Positions 27,521 through 36,492 of a DNA stretch of 50,875 nucleotides are shown in pieces. The DNA is from Nitrospira sp. LK70 (lineage in GTDB: Bacteria > Nitrospirota > Nitrospiria > Nitrospirales > Nitrospiraceae). The stretch is taken from assembly GCA_011090425.1 (NCBI GenBank), contig PHGD01000017.1:1-50875 (forward strand), read 5' to 3'. The notes under the pieces are model-generated. The model did no database searches. It was not told where the DNA came from and saw nothing but the letters and a program-made list of their open reading frames with translations. Position 1 is the first letter of the stretch. Every line of letters begins with the position of its first letter. The translations under genes were made by a program, and so were the position numbers.

Positions 27521-27601
27521 ATGGATATGATGTGGTTGTTCGCAGGCGTGATGGGTGCACTCCTCATCGGTGGGCTAATCGTGTACAAAAAGAGTGTGTA
27601 G
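27521..27601 (+). CDS. Small single-span membrane peptide (26 residues)
   Basis: A 26-codon frame begins at an ATG with AAAGGAG six bases before it. It encodes one hydrophobic helix (MMWLFAGVMGALLIGGLIVY) followed by a short positive tail KKSV. Such tiny proteins often act as accessory subunits of membrane enzymes or regulators. A longer in-frame start at 27392 lacks a ribosome site and would add a segment without character. No family was recognised; it stands alone between the GST-type gene and a repeat element. Confidence 0.5.
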   Translation: MDMMWLFAGVMGALLIGGLIVYKKSV

Positions 27602-27610
27602 GTTACCGTC

Positions 27611-27748
27611 TAGCAGGCTGCGGAAAAAGTTGATTGGGGCGTTTCGGCCAGCGCAGCGCGATCGGGAATCCTCAGTACATTCAGTAACTGCTCAGTTTGT
27701 CCTGAGGCTCTCGAAGATATGAAGGGAGGGGTTTTCCGCGGCCCGCTA
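27611..27748. repeat. 138-bp element with terminal inverted repeats (MITE/REP-like)
   Basis: The left end reads TAGCAGGCTGCGGAAAA and the complement of the right end reads TAGCGGGCCGCGGAAAA, 15 of 17 matching. The inside has no ORF of note. This size and form suit a non-autonomous mobile element or an intergenic repeat family. It sits between a small gene and the OmpA gene's 3' end. Only one copy was noted in the window. Confidence 0.6.
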
Positions 27749-27756
27749 AGGCGATG

Positions 27757-29316
27757 CTATTCCGTCGGAGTCCCGGCCGTTGGCTGAGGGAGAGTATCCA
27801 GTCTATTGCCGGCTGCCGACATGGCATCCTTCGCATCGGGGTTATTGGCGACACCTGATCCGTCCTTCACGGAAGCCTGGGAAGAATCGCCGATGGACAA
27901 GGTCCCTGGACCAGAGGAACCAACTGGGTCCGATGCAGCAGGTGGAAGGAAGGATTGGTCGTTGCCGTCCCGTACACTCAAACTCGATGCATTGTGTTCG
28001 AGCCTTTGTACTTGAGTCTGTGCGTCAGGTTTAGGCGTCGGAGCATCAGGCGCATAGAGAAGGATTTCCACGCGTCGATTCCTCGCGCGGCCCTCCTCCG
28101 CCGTATTCGCGGCTGTTGGTTTGGTGTCTCCGAGTCCTACCGCACTGATACGTTCCGGCTCCACGCCGCCCTTTTCTACGAGATAGCGGAGGACGCCGTT
28201 TGCGCGCACTTTGGACAACTCCCAATTGCTTGGATACCGCGACTTGAGCGAAGGGCCGATCTCCACGTTATCCGTGTGACCTTCGATTCGGATCATCCTC
28301 ATGTCGCCGCTTGTGTGCAGGTATTCAATCACCTGATCGAGCACTTGGTAATTTTCAGCCTTGATAGCCGCATCCCCTGAGTCGTAGCGTAGGGACTTCG
28401 CTAGGTCCTCGAGGTTAACCCGACTTTGTCCGGATGCATCCTGTATTTTCAGTTTGCTGGTTACCGGATCTGCCTGGATCGTTTGACCGGCCTGATTCGT
28501 GGACGACTCCGAGCTTGCCCCTAGAGGCTTGGTGAGGGGTGCGGCGTGTCCAACGAGTTTGAACCGGTCTCCTGTGATGACACGGGTGTTGGCCTTAAAC
28601 ACAAGAGCTGCTGCTGTATGAGATTCTACCGACAGTACCTTGAGTTGACCGATCCTTCGTGGAGGAAGCCCGGCACTGTGCCGGAGGATATCAAGGAGTG
28701 CTCCGGTCTTTAGTCCATCTTCCCTCCCTCGATCCAAGTACACAACATTCGACTGTGAGACCAGCGTCATCGTCCTGTCGGCCTGAAGCTCAATGATCAT
28801 ACCCTCAATGTCGGGGATGTTCGACGCGGGGCTCGGCTCGATGTCTGGAGCCGGAGGCACAAAGCGCATGACAGGGTCACCGGGGGAAATCGGTCCGTAG
28901 CTCAGCACGGCCTCCGCGGTCGTGAGAGCGTGGTCGGCCGCGGTCACCCTCACGACCGCTGAACGATTCATCACAAAACCGAGGTATTCCTTCGTCACAG
29001 GATGGAACACTTTCCGAATCCGCCGGTAGACGGTGAAGAGGTCACCCACTGCCACGTCGGTCGGGTTGTTGAGTTTGAGATAGAGTGAATCTCGTTTGCC
29101 AAGAAGCATGCGATTGCCTGTTGACTGATTATCGCCGGTGATCAAGTTTACGGTTCCGTCGATCGGTGATGTTTTCTGGATGGCGCCACTGGAAAAGGCG
29201 AGTGCAGCCTGCGAAAACCGAACGGAATCGATCTCTGGTGTCTGTGCCAGTGTTACCTCAAGTGAGAGACCGGCTCCTGAACAGAGGACTAAGATGAGGG
29301 ATGTCAGGGTTTTCAT
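27757..29316 (-). CDS. OmpA-family cell-envelope protein
   Basis: 519 residues with an N-terminal signal peptide (LTSLILVLCSGAGLSLEVTLA). The OmpA C-terminal peptidoglycan-binding domain lies at about residues 325-435 (IEGHTDNVEIG, SNWELSKVRANGVLRYLV, GLGDTKPTAANTAEEGRARNRRVEI). The first 300 residues contain two segments resembling LysM-free, SH3-like surface modules (GDLFTVYRRIRKVFHP and KTGALLDILRHSAG) but match no family I know. The 85-residue tail is Ser/Pro/Asp-rich. It probably anchors the envelope to peptidoglycan. It is divergent from the complex I operon; the two starts are 558 bp apart. Confidence 0.87.
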   Translation of the reverse strand: MKTLTSLILVLCSGAGLSLEVTLAQTPEIDSVRFSQAALAFSSGAIQKTSPIDGTVNLITGDNQSTGNRMLLGKRDSLYLKLNNPTDVAVGDLFTVYRRIRKVFHPVTKEYLGFVMNRSAVVRVTAADHALTTAEAVLSYGPISPGDPVMRFVPPAPDIEPSPASNIPDIEGMIIELQADRTMTLVSQSNVVYLDRGREDGLKTGALLDILRHSAGLPPRRIGQLKVLSVESHTAAALVFKANTRVITGDRFKLVGHAAPLTKPLGASSESSTNQAGQTIQADPVTSKLKIQDASGQSRVNLEDLAKSLRYDSGDAAIKAENYQVLDQVIEYLHTSGDMRMIRIEGHTDNVEIGPSLKSRYPSNWELSKVRANGVLRYLVEKGGVEPERISAVGLGDTKPTAANTAEEGRARNRRVEILLYAPDAPTPKPDAQTQVQRLEHNASSLSVRDGNDQSFLPPAASDPVGSSGPGTLSIGDSSQASVKDGSGVANNPDAKDAMSAAGNRLDTLPQPTAGTPTE

Positions 29317-29425
29317 AGATAGGTTCCTTCTGAGGCCAGTGTTGCTTGAAAAAACATAGCAAAAGACGCTGTGTTGTCAAGAATGTGAGCTGGTTTGGTG
29401 GGAGGTTTGACGGGCCTTTCTCTCC

Positions 29426-29454
29426 GATGATAACGTGGAATCCATGTTGTCATC
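29426..29454. promoter_or_regulatory. 29-bp near-perfect palindrome, candidate operator
   Basis: Thirteen positions on each side of an AAT centre, from GATGATAACG to GTTGTCATC, are complementary except two that would be G-U pairs in RNA. It lies between the divergent OmpA and nuoA genes, about 110 bp from the OmpA start. No T-run follows on either strand. A dimeric regulator site is one reading. Confidence 0.45.
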
Positions 29455-29624
29455 GCTTGTCTGTCCGGGGGCGTGACCGACGATGAATGGTGGTGAACAA
29501 GATGATCGGCATCCCTCCGTGGGCCCTCGCCAGGAGAAACGAATCGATACACAGATCCATCGGCGGCGAAAGGTCAAGGCGTTTTCCCCTCTCGAATCGG
29601 AATGGGAGAGTTCACAAGCTGGAC

Positions 29625-29648
29625 CATCCTCCTGTGGGATGGAGGATG
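29625..29648. other. Perfect 8-bp hairpin upstream of nuoA
   Basis: CATCCTCC and GGAGGATG separated by eight bases, about 230 bp before nuoA. It may be a regulatory or structural site; nothing more can be said. Confidence 0.35.
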
Positions 29649-29784
29649 AACAACGCAAAAAAAATCGGGCGATTGATGCCTAATTTATGTTGCAGCAAGA
29701 GCCTAATCACTCAACCTACTCTCCGCTTGCAGACTGCCCTGCCTAGGACTTTCGGGTCCGCCCGGAATTAGGTCCTTTGTTCGC

Positions 29785-29814
29785 TTGCTATCCCCGAGAT
29801 CCGGGCACTAAGAT
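29785..29814 (+). promoter_or_regulatory. Possible sigma-70 promoter for nuoA
   Basis: TTGCTA and TAAGAT with an 18-bp spacer, each 4/6 to consensus. The predicted transcript would start near 29821, about 54 nt before the nuoA ATG. The match is weak and other positions are possible. Confidence 0.3.
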
Positions 29815-29874
29815 TTCACGCATCAGATCTCTAATACCCTTTCAAGGTCAATACTTTGTGAGAGCAGAAACCAA

Positions 29875-30258
29875 ATGACCGGGACCGAAGCTCTTCTTGA
29901 ATATCTGACGAAGTTTTTTCCGGTCTTTCTCTTTATCGTGGTAACGCTGGTTTTTGGAGTAGTGACCTTGCTCGTCAGTTATTTTGTGCAGCCCAGGTAT
30001 CCGGAACCGGAAAAATTATCGACCTACGAGTGTGGAGCCGAACCATTTTCCGACGCCCGTATGCCGTTTCCGGTCAGGTATTACATTTTTGCGATGTTGT
30101 TCGTCATCTTCGACATTGAAGTGATCTTCCTCTATCCCTGGGCCGTGGTATTCACCAAGATCGGAGTAATTGGGTTGATTGAAATGATGATTTTTATAGG
30201 ACTGTTCATTGTGGCTTACGTGTATGCCTGGCGAAAAGGCGCGCTGGAGTGGGACTGA
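29875..30258 (+). CDS. nuoA: Complex I subunit NuoA
   Basis: Small membrane subunit of the proton-pumping NADH-quinone oxidoreductase, next to the quinone channel. It has 127 residues and three membrane spans. The signature [19 protein letters not shown] (about residues 44-62) is the family's conserved Cys loop, followed by FYPWAVVF-like [12 protein letters not shown]. First gene of the nuo cluster; nuoB starts 7 bp downstream. No strong ribosome site is seen (GAGAGCAG, 9 nt away). Confidence 0.96.
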   Translation: MTGTEALLEYLTKFFPVFLFIVVTLVFGVVTLLVSYFVQPRYPEPEKLSTYECGAEPFSDARMPFPVRYYIFAMLFVIFDIEVIFLYPWAVVFTKIGVIGLIEMMIFIGLFIVAYVYAWRKGALEWD

Positions 30259-30265
30259 GGGTTGT

Positions 30266-30793
30266 ATGGGACTAATCCAGCTGGGACGGCAGGAGAAAGA
30301 CGGAGCTCCGGACGTCATCACGGGGTCTCTCGAAAAAGCCGTCAACTGGGCGAGGAAGGGCTCTCTCTGGCCGATGACCTTTGGACTGGCCTGCTGCGCT
30401 ATCGAGATGATGGCCGCCGTTTCTTCCCGGTACGATATGGATCGGTTCGGGGCAGGAGTGTTTCGTGGTTCACCGCGACAGTCGGATTTGATGATCGTCG
30501 CCGGAACCGTATGTCGACGCATGGCACCGGTGATTCGAAAAATTTACGACCAAATGCCCGAACCCAAGTACGTGATTGCGATGGGGTCCTGTGCCACATC
30601 AGGGAACATCTATGACAGTTACAGTGTCGTGCAGGGAGTCGACCGATTTATTCCCGTTGACATTTATGTGCCCGGTTGCCCTCCGACTCCGGAGGCCCTC
30701 TTGGACGGCATTCTAAAACTCCAGGAGCGCATCATGCAAAAGCGCGTGTTTGTGACCCAACCGGAGCAGGTCAAGGCAAGTCTGAAGGTGTGA
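30266..30793 (+). CDS. nuoB: Complex I subunit NuoB
   Basis: Peripheral-arm subunit holding cluster N2, the last iron-sulfur centre before quinone. 175 residues from the ATG at 30266; the longer GTG frame beginning inside nuoA is rejected. All four N2 ligands are visible: tandem C43-C44 in [10 protein letters not shown]109 in AMGSCATSG and C138 in [12 protein letters not shown]. It is spaced 9 bp from nuoC. Confidence 0.97.
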   Translation: MGLIQLGRQEKDGAPDVITGSLEKAVNWARKGSLWPMTFGLACCAIEMMAAVSSRYDMDRFGAGVFRGSPRQSDLMIVAGTVCRRMAPVIRKIYDQMPEPKYVIAMGSCATSGNIYDSYSVVQGVDRFIPVDIYVPGCPPTPEALLDGILKLQERIMQKRVFVTQPEQVKASLKV

Positions 30794-30802
30794 CGCGTCG
30801 CT

Positions 30803-31300
30803 ATGCATCCACTGCTCCAGCGAGTTCAGCAGACGTTTTCGGTCGGAATTACCGGACTGGTTGAATGGCGCGGTGACGCGGCGGTGACCGTCTCCCGAGA
30901 CAAACTCCGTGAAGTTGCTCTGTTTCTGCGAAACGATCCTGGGATGGATTTCGATTATATCGTTCATGTGAGCTCCGTGGATTGGCCTGACGACGAAGAG
31001 CGATTCGAAGTCGTGTGGGAGATCTACTCGATTAGGAAGCGACATCGCCTTCGACTCAAGACGCGGGTGCCTGAATCGGATTGTGTCGTGGATTCCTTGA
31101 CGGATCTATGGAAAGGTGCCGATTTCATGGAACGTGAAGTCTTCGACATGATGGGTATCCGGTTTCGGAATCATCCCGATCTTCGTAGGATTTTAATGCC
31201 AGATGATTATGCGGAAGGTTACCCGTTGCGTAAGGATTTTCCACTCCGTGGAAAGGGCTGGCGGGACACGTTTGATTTTCTGGATGAAGTGCCTCGATAG
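30803..31300 (+). CDS. nuoC: Complex I subunit NuoC
   Basis: Peripheral-arm subunit (30-kDa type) that supports NuoD. 165 residues; it is a separate gene here, not fused to NuoD as in E. coli. The family signature is seen in WKGADFMEREVFDMMGIRF (about 101-119) and in HPDLRRILMPDDY, followed by GYPLRKDFPLRG. NuoD begins 14 bp after its stop. Confidence 0.96.
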   Translation: MHPLLQRVQQTFSVGITGLVEWRGDAAVTVSRDKLREVALFLRNDPGMDFDYIVHVSSVDWPDDEERFEVVWEIYSIRKRHRLRLKTRVPESDCVVDSLTDLWKGADFMEREVFDMMGIRFRNHPDLRRILMPDDYAEGYPLRKDFPLRGKGWRDTFDFLDEVPR

Positions 31301-31314
31301 GAGCCTCTACCGGC

Positions 31315-32559
31315 ATGGCATTCGAAGACCAAAGAACCACCGTCTATAAGATCAACCCGGAGCATCCGGAAAGCGAGACGCTTCCGACCCTGCGAACCGA
31401 GGAACTCCTGCTCAACATGGGGCCTCAACACCCTAGCACCCACGGGGTGCTGAAGGTGATTCTAGAGCTGGAAGGAGAGCGGTTGGTGAAATCTACGCCG
31501 GTAATGGGGTACCTCCACCGAGGAGTAGAAAAGCTTGCCGAGGACGGCACGTATCATCAGTTCATTCCTCATACGGACCGGCTCGACTATGTCTGTGCGA
31601 TGTACAACAACTTTGCCTATTGCCGTGCTGTTGAAAAACTCCTGAATTTACAAGTTCCAGAGCGGGCGGAATACCTCAGGACAATCGTGGCGGAGGTTCA
31701 GCGGATCATTGGACACCAATTTTGGCTGAGCGCCCAGGCCCTTGACATCGGGGCCATGACCGTCTTTTTTTATTGTTTTCGAGATCGGGAAATCCTGCTC
31801 GACTGGTTCGATGAGCTGTGCGGTGCTCGGCTCACGACGAGCTGGTACCGAATCGGCGGGGTTGAGCGGGACTTGACTTCCTCATTGATCGACAAGCTCA
31901 AACAGTTCTTAGACTATTTCCCGCCGAAGATCGACGAATATCAGGTGTTTCTCGAGAGAAACCGCATTTGGCTTGGGCGCACCAAGGGAGTCGCCGTGAT
32001 CTCCGCCGAAGACGCGGTCAGCTTTGGACTGAGTGGACCGGTTCTTCGCGGGTCCGGTGTGGACTATGATCTTCGTAAGTACGAGCCCTATAGCGCCTAT
32101 CCAAAGTGCGAGTTCAACGTTCCGGTTGGGAAAAACGGCGATACCTATGATCGGTATTGGATTCGGGTGATGGAGCTCTACGAAAGCGTCAAGATCATTC
32201 GCCAATGTCTGGAGCAGATGCAGGACGGGCCCATCATGGCGGATGTTCCCAGCGTGACGCTGCCGCCGAAAGAGCGGGTCTTCACGAACCTGGAGGCAAT
32301 GATCCAACAGTTCAAACTCTTCTCGCAGGGGTTTGATGCTCCGCCAGGAGAAATCTACTGTGGCACTGAGGCCCACAAGGGAGAATTGGGTTTCTACATC
32401 GTCAGTACCGGGGGAGGGAAGCCTTATCGACTGAAGATTCGCGCCCCTTCATTTGTGCACATGGGCGCGTTCGATCATATGGCCAGAGGATATATGATCT
32501 CTGATGCCTGTACCATCTTCGGTACGTACGATATCGTGATGGGTGAATGCGATCGCTAG
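31315..32559 (+). CDS. nuoD: Complex I subunit NuoD
   Basis: 49-kDa-type subunit that forms the quinone site with NuoB. 414 residues. The N-terminal signature NMGPQHPSTHGVLKVILELE (about 38-57) carries the His of the quinone pocket; later motifs include GYLHRGVEKLAE and the C-terminal FGTYDIVMGECDR ending as in most family members. 81 bp of degenerate spacer separates it from nuoG. Confidence 0.97.
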   Translation: MAFEDQRTTVYKINPEHPESETLPTLRTEELLLNMGPQHPSTHGVLKVILELEGERLVKSTPVMGYLHRGVEKLAEDGTYHQFIPHTDRLDYVCAMYNNFAYCRAVEKLLNLQVPERAEYLRTIVAEVQRIIGHQFWLSAQALDIGAMTVFFYCFRDREILLDWFDELCGARLTTSWYRIGGVERDLTSSLIDKLKQFLDYFPPKIDEYQVFLERNRIWLGRTKGVAVISAEDAVSFGLSGPVLRGSGVDYDLRKYEPYSAYPKCEFNVPVGKNGDTYDRYWIRVMELYESVKIIRQCLEQMQDGPIMADVPSVTLPPKERVFTNLEAMIQQFKLFSQGFDAPPGEIYCGTEAHKGELGFYIVSTGGGKPYRLKIRAPSFVHMGAFDHMARGYMISDACTIFGTYDIVMGECDR

Positions 32560-32640
32560 GAAACGTGAATCGTGAACCGTTACATAACCGCTCCATCTCT
32601 TGCGATTAGCGAGTAACGTTGAACGAATAACGAGGCAACA
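32560..32640. repeat. Degenerate short-repeat spacer between nuoD and nuoG
   Basis: An imperfect series built on CGTGAAT/CGTGAAC and GTAACG/ATAACG, with no coding potential. It is unusually long for a gap within this tightly packed operon. The same CGTGAATCGTG string occurs near 5183. Function unknown. Confidence 0.4.
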
Positions 32641-35334
32641 ATGGGCCTGAAGCCGGCTACTAATCCAGACGTTGAAGGGGCAACGATCGAATTGAGCATC
32701 GACGGGAAATCCGTCACGGCGAGGGACGGGGTGTCGTTGTACGACGTTATCGCCATGACAGGCAAGATCATCCCGGCCATGTGCTATCACTACACCTTCG
32801 ACCCGTTCGGCTCTTGTGGCATGTGTCTCGTCATGCAAGAGGGGAAGAAAGCTCCGGTTCGGTCCTGCACCGCCAAGGCAGCGGCGGGAATGGTGATCCG
32901 TACAGAGGGAGAGGATCTCTTTCTCGCGCGAAAGAAGGCCGTCGAGAAACACCTGTCGGTTCATCCGCTCGACTGCCCGGTGTGCGATGCGGACGGACAT
33001 TGTGAACTACAAGATATGGCCTTCCAGCATGGCGTGACAAATCTGGCCAATGCCAAGCAGAAATTTATCCCGGAAGATACGCGTAGTCTTGTACTCGACT
33101 TCAACATGAATCGTTGCATCGCCTGTGCGGAATGCATCAATGTTTGCAAGGATGTGTTGATGATCGATGCCTTGCAGTTCATGAAGAAGGGGGGGTTCAA
33201 CCAGGTTGTGGCCAAGGGCGACCTCGCCCTTGATTGTGAATTCTGCGGTGATTGTCTGGCAGTTTGTCCGGTCGGCGCCATCACGAACAAATTTTCCAAG
33301 TATCTGTATAAGCCGTGGCAGATGAAGAAGACGACGACGACCTGCAACTACTGCGGAGACGGTTGCCAACTCTACTTGGAAACGAAAGATGAAGAGGTGG
33401 TCCGAGTCACCTCCCCGTTATCCTGGAAGAACAAGTGGGGCGACCGATCGGAAACCGCCAAGGGACACGGCGGGCTCTGCGTACGTGGCCGTTTTGGGTT
33501 CGAATATCTCGACAGTAAGAGCCGCCTTACGCAGCCCCTTGTCCGCGAAGGGGGTCGGCTGGTGCAAAAGCCTTGGCTGGAAACGATGCACCTGCTCGTA
33601 GACCAATTGACCGAAATTAAGGAGAAATCCGGTGCCGATGCCATCGGTGGCCTTGTGACGGCCCGCTGCACGAACGAAGAGCTGTATTTGTTTCAGAAGC
33701 TCATGCGCACTGGTTTTGGAACCAACCAGCTCGATAGTAGCGCCCGCTACGGCCATATGAACTTTGTCCTGGCGTCCAAACGAGCCACGGGGCTGGGGAG
33801 AATGCCGAACGATTGGGAAGATCTGACGAAAGCAAAAGCCATCATGTTGTTCGGCTCCAATATTACCGAGACGAACCCCTTGACCGCCGTCCGAATCAAA
33901 GAAGCCATACGGGTCTACAAGGCTCAGGTGATGACGTTCGACAGCGCCATTACGAATATTGCAAAGCTCGCATCGCACCCGTTTTTGATCAAGCCCGGCA
34001 CAGAGGGAGCAGTGATCGATGGGTTGGTCAAGACGACCATCGAGCAGGATTTGGTGGATGAAGAGGTTGTTGAGAAACACCCCCGAGCGTTTGATGCGCT
34101 CAAAAGCGCGGTGGCGAATCTTTCGTTGGAGCATCTAGCGGCTCAGACCGGCGTTCCCATCGAAGCCTTCCGAGAAGTTGCGGCCATTTTTGCCGAATCG
34201 CCGAGGTCGATCATCCTGTGTGCGGAAGGGATTGTCAGACGAACGAACGGCTATCAGAACGTCTTAAAACTGATGGATCTCGCCTGGATTACCGGCAAGC
34301 TCGGGCGAGCGGGTTGTGGTGTGAACACCGTGACGGAGGAGCCGAATGAACAAGGGGCCGTTGATATGGGCGCAGCACCTGAGTTTCTCCCAGGTCAGGC
34401 TCGGTTTGATGATCCAGCAGTTCGAGACCGGTTCGCCAAAGCATGGGAAACGTCACTCCCTCCTGTCGGATCGGGGGCACATCTCATCGAAATCTTGAAG
34501 CGATGCAAGAGTGGACGGATTAAAGCCCTGTACATTCTGGGGGAAAACCCGCTCGCCACCTTGCCGGCTTCGATGGAGGTGCGAGCTGCTCTTGAACGAC
34601 TCGAACTGTTAGTCGTGCAAGATCCCTTCTTGACTGAGACGGGAAAGTTGGCTCATTTTGTGCTCCCCGCTTGCACCTATGCGGAGAAGGACGGCACCTT
34701 TACAAATCTTGAAGGTCGTGTGCTTCGCGTTCGTCAGGCGATGGATCCGCTTGGAGAGAGCCTGCCGGACTGGCACATCATGACAGCGTTGGCGAATGCC
34801 ATGGGATGCCGATGGGAATACCAATCGGCGAATGATATTCAAGCTGAGATTATGAAGCTTTTGCCCGGATACTATAATCTCGGACAACCGCGTAAAGTCG
34901 TGCCCGTCCCTGACCAGTATTTGTCCAACGACTACGCAGCCGAGGTCAAGGCTCGTTATCAACAGGGCCCACCATCTGGAGAGAATCCGCGTCCCTTTTC
35001 TTTATTGATGGGACAGTTATTGGTGCATTCGGGGAAATTGTCGACGCAAGCGCCGGGGCTTATGAAGATCGCTCCGAACACAGGGAAGCTGCGGATGAAC
35101 ATAGGGGACATGGAGCGTCTTGGATTGCAAGACGGTGTGAAGGTGCGTTTGACCTCCGATCGTGGTTCTCTTCAGCTCGCGGTCCAGGCGGATCAGTCCA
35201 TCGCCCCAGGCACCTGTTTTTTTCCTGAGCATTTTAATGAACCTCCTGTGAAGGACTTAATGCCGGTGTCGGTGGATGCCGCGACCGGTGTCCCGTCGTT
35301 TAAACAGACCTGGGTCAGTGTTGAACAGGCGTAA
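32641..35334 (+). CDS. nuoG: Complex I subunit NuoG (molybdopterin-oxidoreductase family)
   Basis: Large peripheral subunit, 897 residues. Cluster ligands in order: 2Fe-2S from C48, C59, C62 and C76; His108 plus C112, C115 and C121 for the N5-type 4Fe-4S; CIACAECINVC (159-169) and CEFCGDCLAVC (199-209) for two 4Fe-4S; and CNYCGDGC (235-242) for the extra N7-type centre. The molybdopterin-fold domain follows, with the C-terminal dinucleotide-binding domain from about 790. NuoE and NuoF, which bring electrons from NADH to NuoG, are not in the cluster, so its electron partner here is unknown. The pair of ferredoxin-like clusters recalls formate-dehydrogenase alpha subunits. Confidence 0.95.
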   Translation: MGLKPATNPDVEGATIELSIDGKSVTARDGVSLYDVIAMTGKIIPAMCYHYTFDPFGSCGMCLVMQEGKKAPVRSCTAKAAAGMVIRTEGEDLFLARKKAVEKHLSVHPLDCPVCDADGHCELQDMAFQHGVTNLANAKQKFIPEDTRSLVLDFNMNRCIACAECINVCKDVLMIDALQFMKKGGFNQVVAKGDLALDCEFCGDCLAVCPVGAITNKFSKYLYKPWQMKKTTTTCNYCGDGCQLYLETKDEEVVRVTSPLSWKNKWGDRSETAKGHGGLCVRGRFGFEYLDSKSRLTQPLVREGGRLVQKPWLETMHLLVDQLTEIKEKSGADAIGGLVTARCTNEELYLFQKLMRTGFGTNQLDSSARYGHMNFVLASKRATGLGRMPNDWEDLTKAKAIMLFGSNITETNPLTAVRIKEAIRVYKAQVMTFDSAITNIAKLASHPFLIKPGTEGAVIDGLVKTTIEQDLVDEEVVEKHPRAFDALKSAVANLSLEHLAAQTGVPIEAFREVAAIFAESPRSIILCAEGIVRRTNGYQNVLKLMDLAWITGKLGRAGCGVNTVTEEPNEQGAVDMGAAPEFLPGQARFDDPAVRDRFAKAWETSLPPVGSGAHLIEILKRCKSGRIKALYILGENPLATLPASMEVRAALERLELLVVQDPFLTETGKLAHFVLPACTYAEKDGTFTNLEGRVLRVRQAMDPLGESLPDWHIMTALANAMGCRWEYQSANDIQAEIMKLLPGYYNLGQPRKVVPVPDQYLSNDYAAEVKARYQQGPPSGENPRPFSLLMGQLLVHSGKLSTQAPGLMKIAPNTGKLRMNIGDMERLGLQDGVKVRLTSDRGSLQLAVQADQSIAPGTCFFPEHFNEPPVKDLMPVSVDAATGVPSFKQTWVSVEQA

Positions 35335-35367
35335 GCGAATATTGAGGGCCGTGACGAGGAGCCTCCG

Positions 35368-35955
35368 ATGAGTGTCGCCGCGTTGACAAAAAAGATCCTT
35401 CAGGCTGCGTTGTTCTACGAGATCGTGGACGCGATGAAGGTCACGTTTCGACATATGCTTCATCGCCCGATGACGTTTCAGTATCCGCGGGAACAACGAA
35501 CGATCCCAGATACGCATCGTGGTGCGCTTGGCTTGCTTCGCTATGATGATGGGCGAGAACGGTGCGTCGGCTGCGATCTTTGCGAAGCCGCTTGTCCTTC
35601 GCATTGCATCAAGGTGATCAGTGCCGAGGATCCGGCCCGACCGCTCCAGCGCTACGCCAGTGAATTTTATATCGATATCACAAAATGCGTCTTCTGCGGC
35701 TATTGTGTCGAAGCATGTCCGGTGAATGCATTGGCGATGACCAAGATGTACGAATACTCGACCCACGACAAACGCAGTCTCCTGTTCGACAAGAAGCGGC
35801 TCTACGATATCGGCGAACGCCATCTTGATGACGGGAAGAAATATTTGTATGCGCACAACCAGGAGAAGAATGTCGCGCAAAGCCGCGAGTATCGCTACTA
35901 TTTTCCGCAGTCGGTACAGAAGTCGACCCAACCGCCTCCCAAACATCTGAGCTGA
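35368..35955 (+). CDS. nuoI: Complex I subunit NuoI
   Basis: Ferredoxin-like subunit carrying clusters N6a and N6b between NuoG and NuoB. 195 residues. Ligands: CVGCDLCEAAC (66-76) with C117-like closing, and CVFCGYCVEAC (107-117). A GAGGAG ribosome site precedes the ATG. In most operons nuoH lies immediately before nuoI; here only 33 bp separate nuoG and nuoI, so nuoH is absent from this position. Confidence 0.96.
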   Translation: MSVAALTKKILQAALFYEIVDAMKVTFRHMLHRPMTFQYPREQRTIPDTHRGALGLLRYDDGRERCVGCDLCEAACPSHCIKVISAEDPARPLQRYASEFYIDITKCVFCGYCVEACPVNALAMTKMYEYSTHDKRSLLFDKKRLYDIGERHLDDGKKYLYAHNQEKNVAQSREYRYYFPQSVQKSTQPPPKHLS

Positions 35956-35964
35956 GCCGCACCC

Positions 35965-36492
35965 ATGACCGGACTGTTTTTTGTTTATTTTGCATTGATC
36001 AGTATTGCCGCCGGTGTTATGACGGTGGCATTGCGTCACCCGGTTCACTGCGCGCTCTCGCTCCTCGTGTTGCTCTTGCACGTGTCCGGACTATTCATTC
36101 TTCTGAACGCGGAGTTCTTGTGGGCCGTGCAGGTCATCGTCTACGTGGGGGCCATTCTGGTCCTATACCTCTTCGTGCTGATGTTGCTGAATCTCAAGAC
36201 GGATGAACGTTATTTTCACCCATCGGCTCCGTATATTCTCGGGCCTGCTGTCTTGGGAGCCGGCTACGTTTTGTACCTCCTCTTGCGGTCTCCATTTTCT
36301 GGGGCAAAGGGGGATGCTCCGACCACTGCGGTGCTGCAAGACGGCGATACCTATGCCGTGGGCATCAAGATGTTCAGCGACCATCTCTTGCAGTTTGAGA
36401 TCGTCGGCATCTTTCTGCTCGGAGCTATTATCGGCGCGATCGTCCTGGCCAAGGCTCCGAAGCCGCTGGAAAGGGATCGAGAGCGGTTATGA
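35965..36492 (+). CDS. nuoJ: Complex I subunit NuoJ
   Basis: Membrane-arm subunit of five spans, 175 residues. Family motifs ALRHPVHCALSLLVLLLHV (about 21-39) and LWAVQVIVYVGAILVLYLFV (about 52-71) include the pi-bulge helix involved in coupling. Its stop overlaps the nuoK start by four bases (ATGA). Confidence 0.95.
   Translation: MTGLFFVYFALISIAAGVMTVALRHPVHCALSLLVLLLHVSGLFILLNAEFLWAVQVIVYVGAILVLYLFVLMLLNLKTDERYFHPSAPYILGPAVLGAGYVLYLLLRSPFSGAKGDAPTTAVLQDGDTYAVGIKMFSDHLLQFEIVGIFLLGAIIGAIVLAKAPKPLERDRERL

Larger units (their letters stand above)
29317..29874. other. Divergent intergenic region upstream of nuoA
   Basis: 558 bp without a supported gene; short frames on both strands look random. 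It contains a 29-bp near-palindrome, an 8-bp hairpin, and a possible sigma-70 promoter about 60 bp before nuoA. Confidence 0.5.

Noticed and set aside
29483-29771. Frames of 66 and 94 codons upstream of nuoA
   Set aside because: No ribosome site or recognisable motif, and they overlap the hairpin region.
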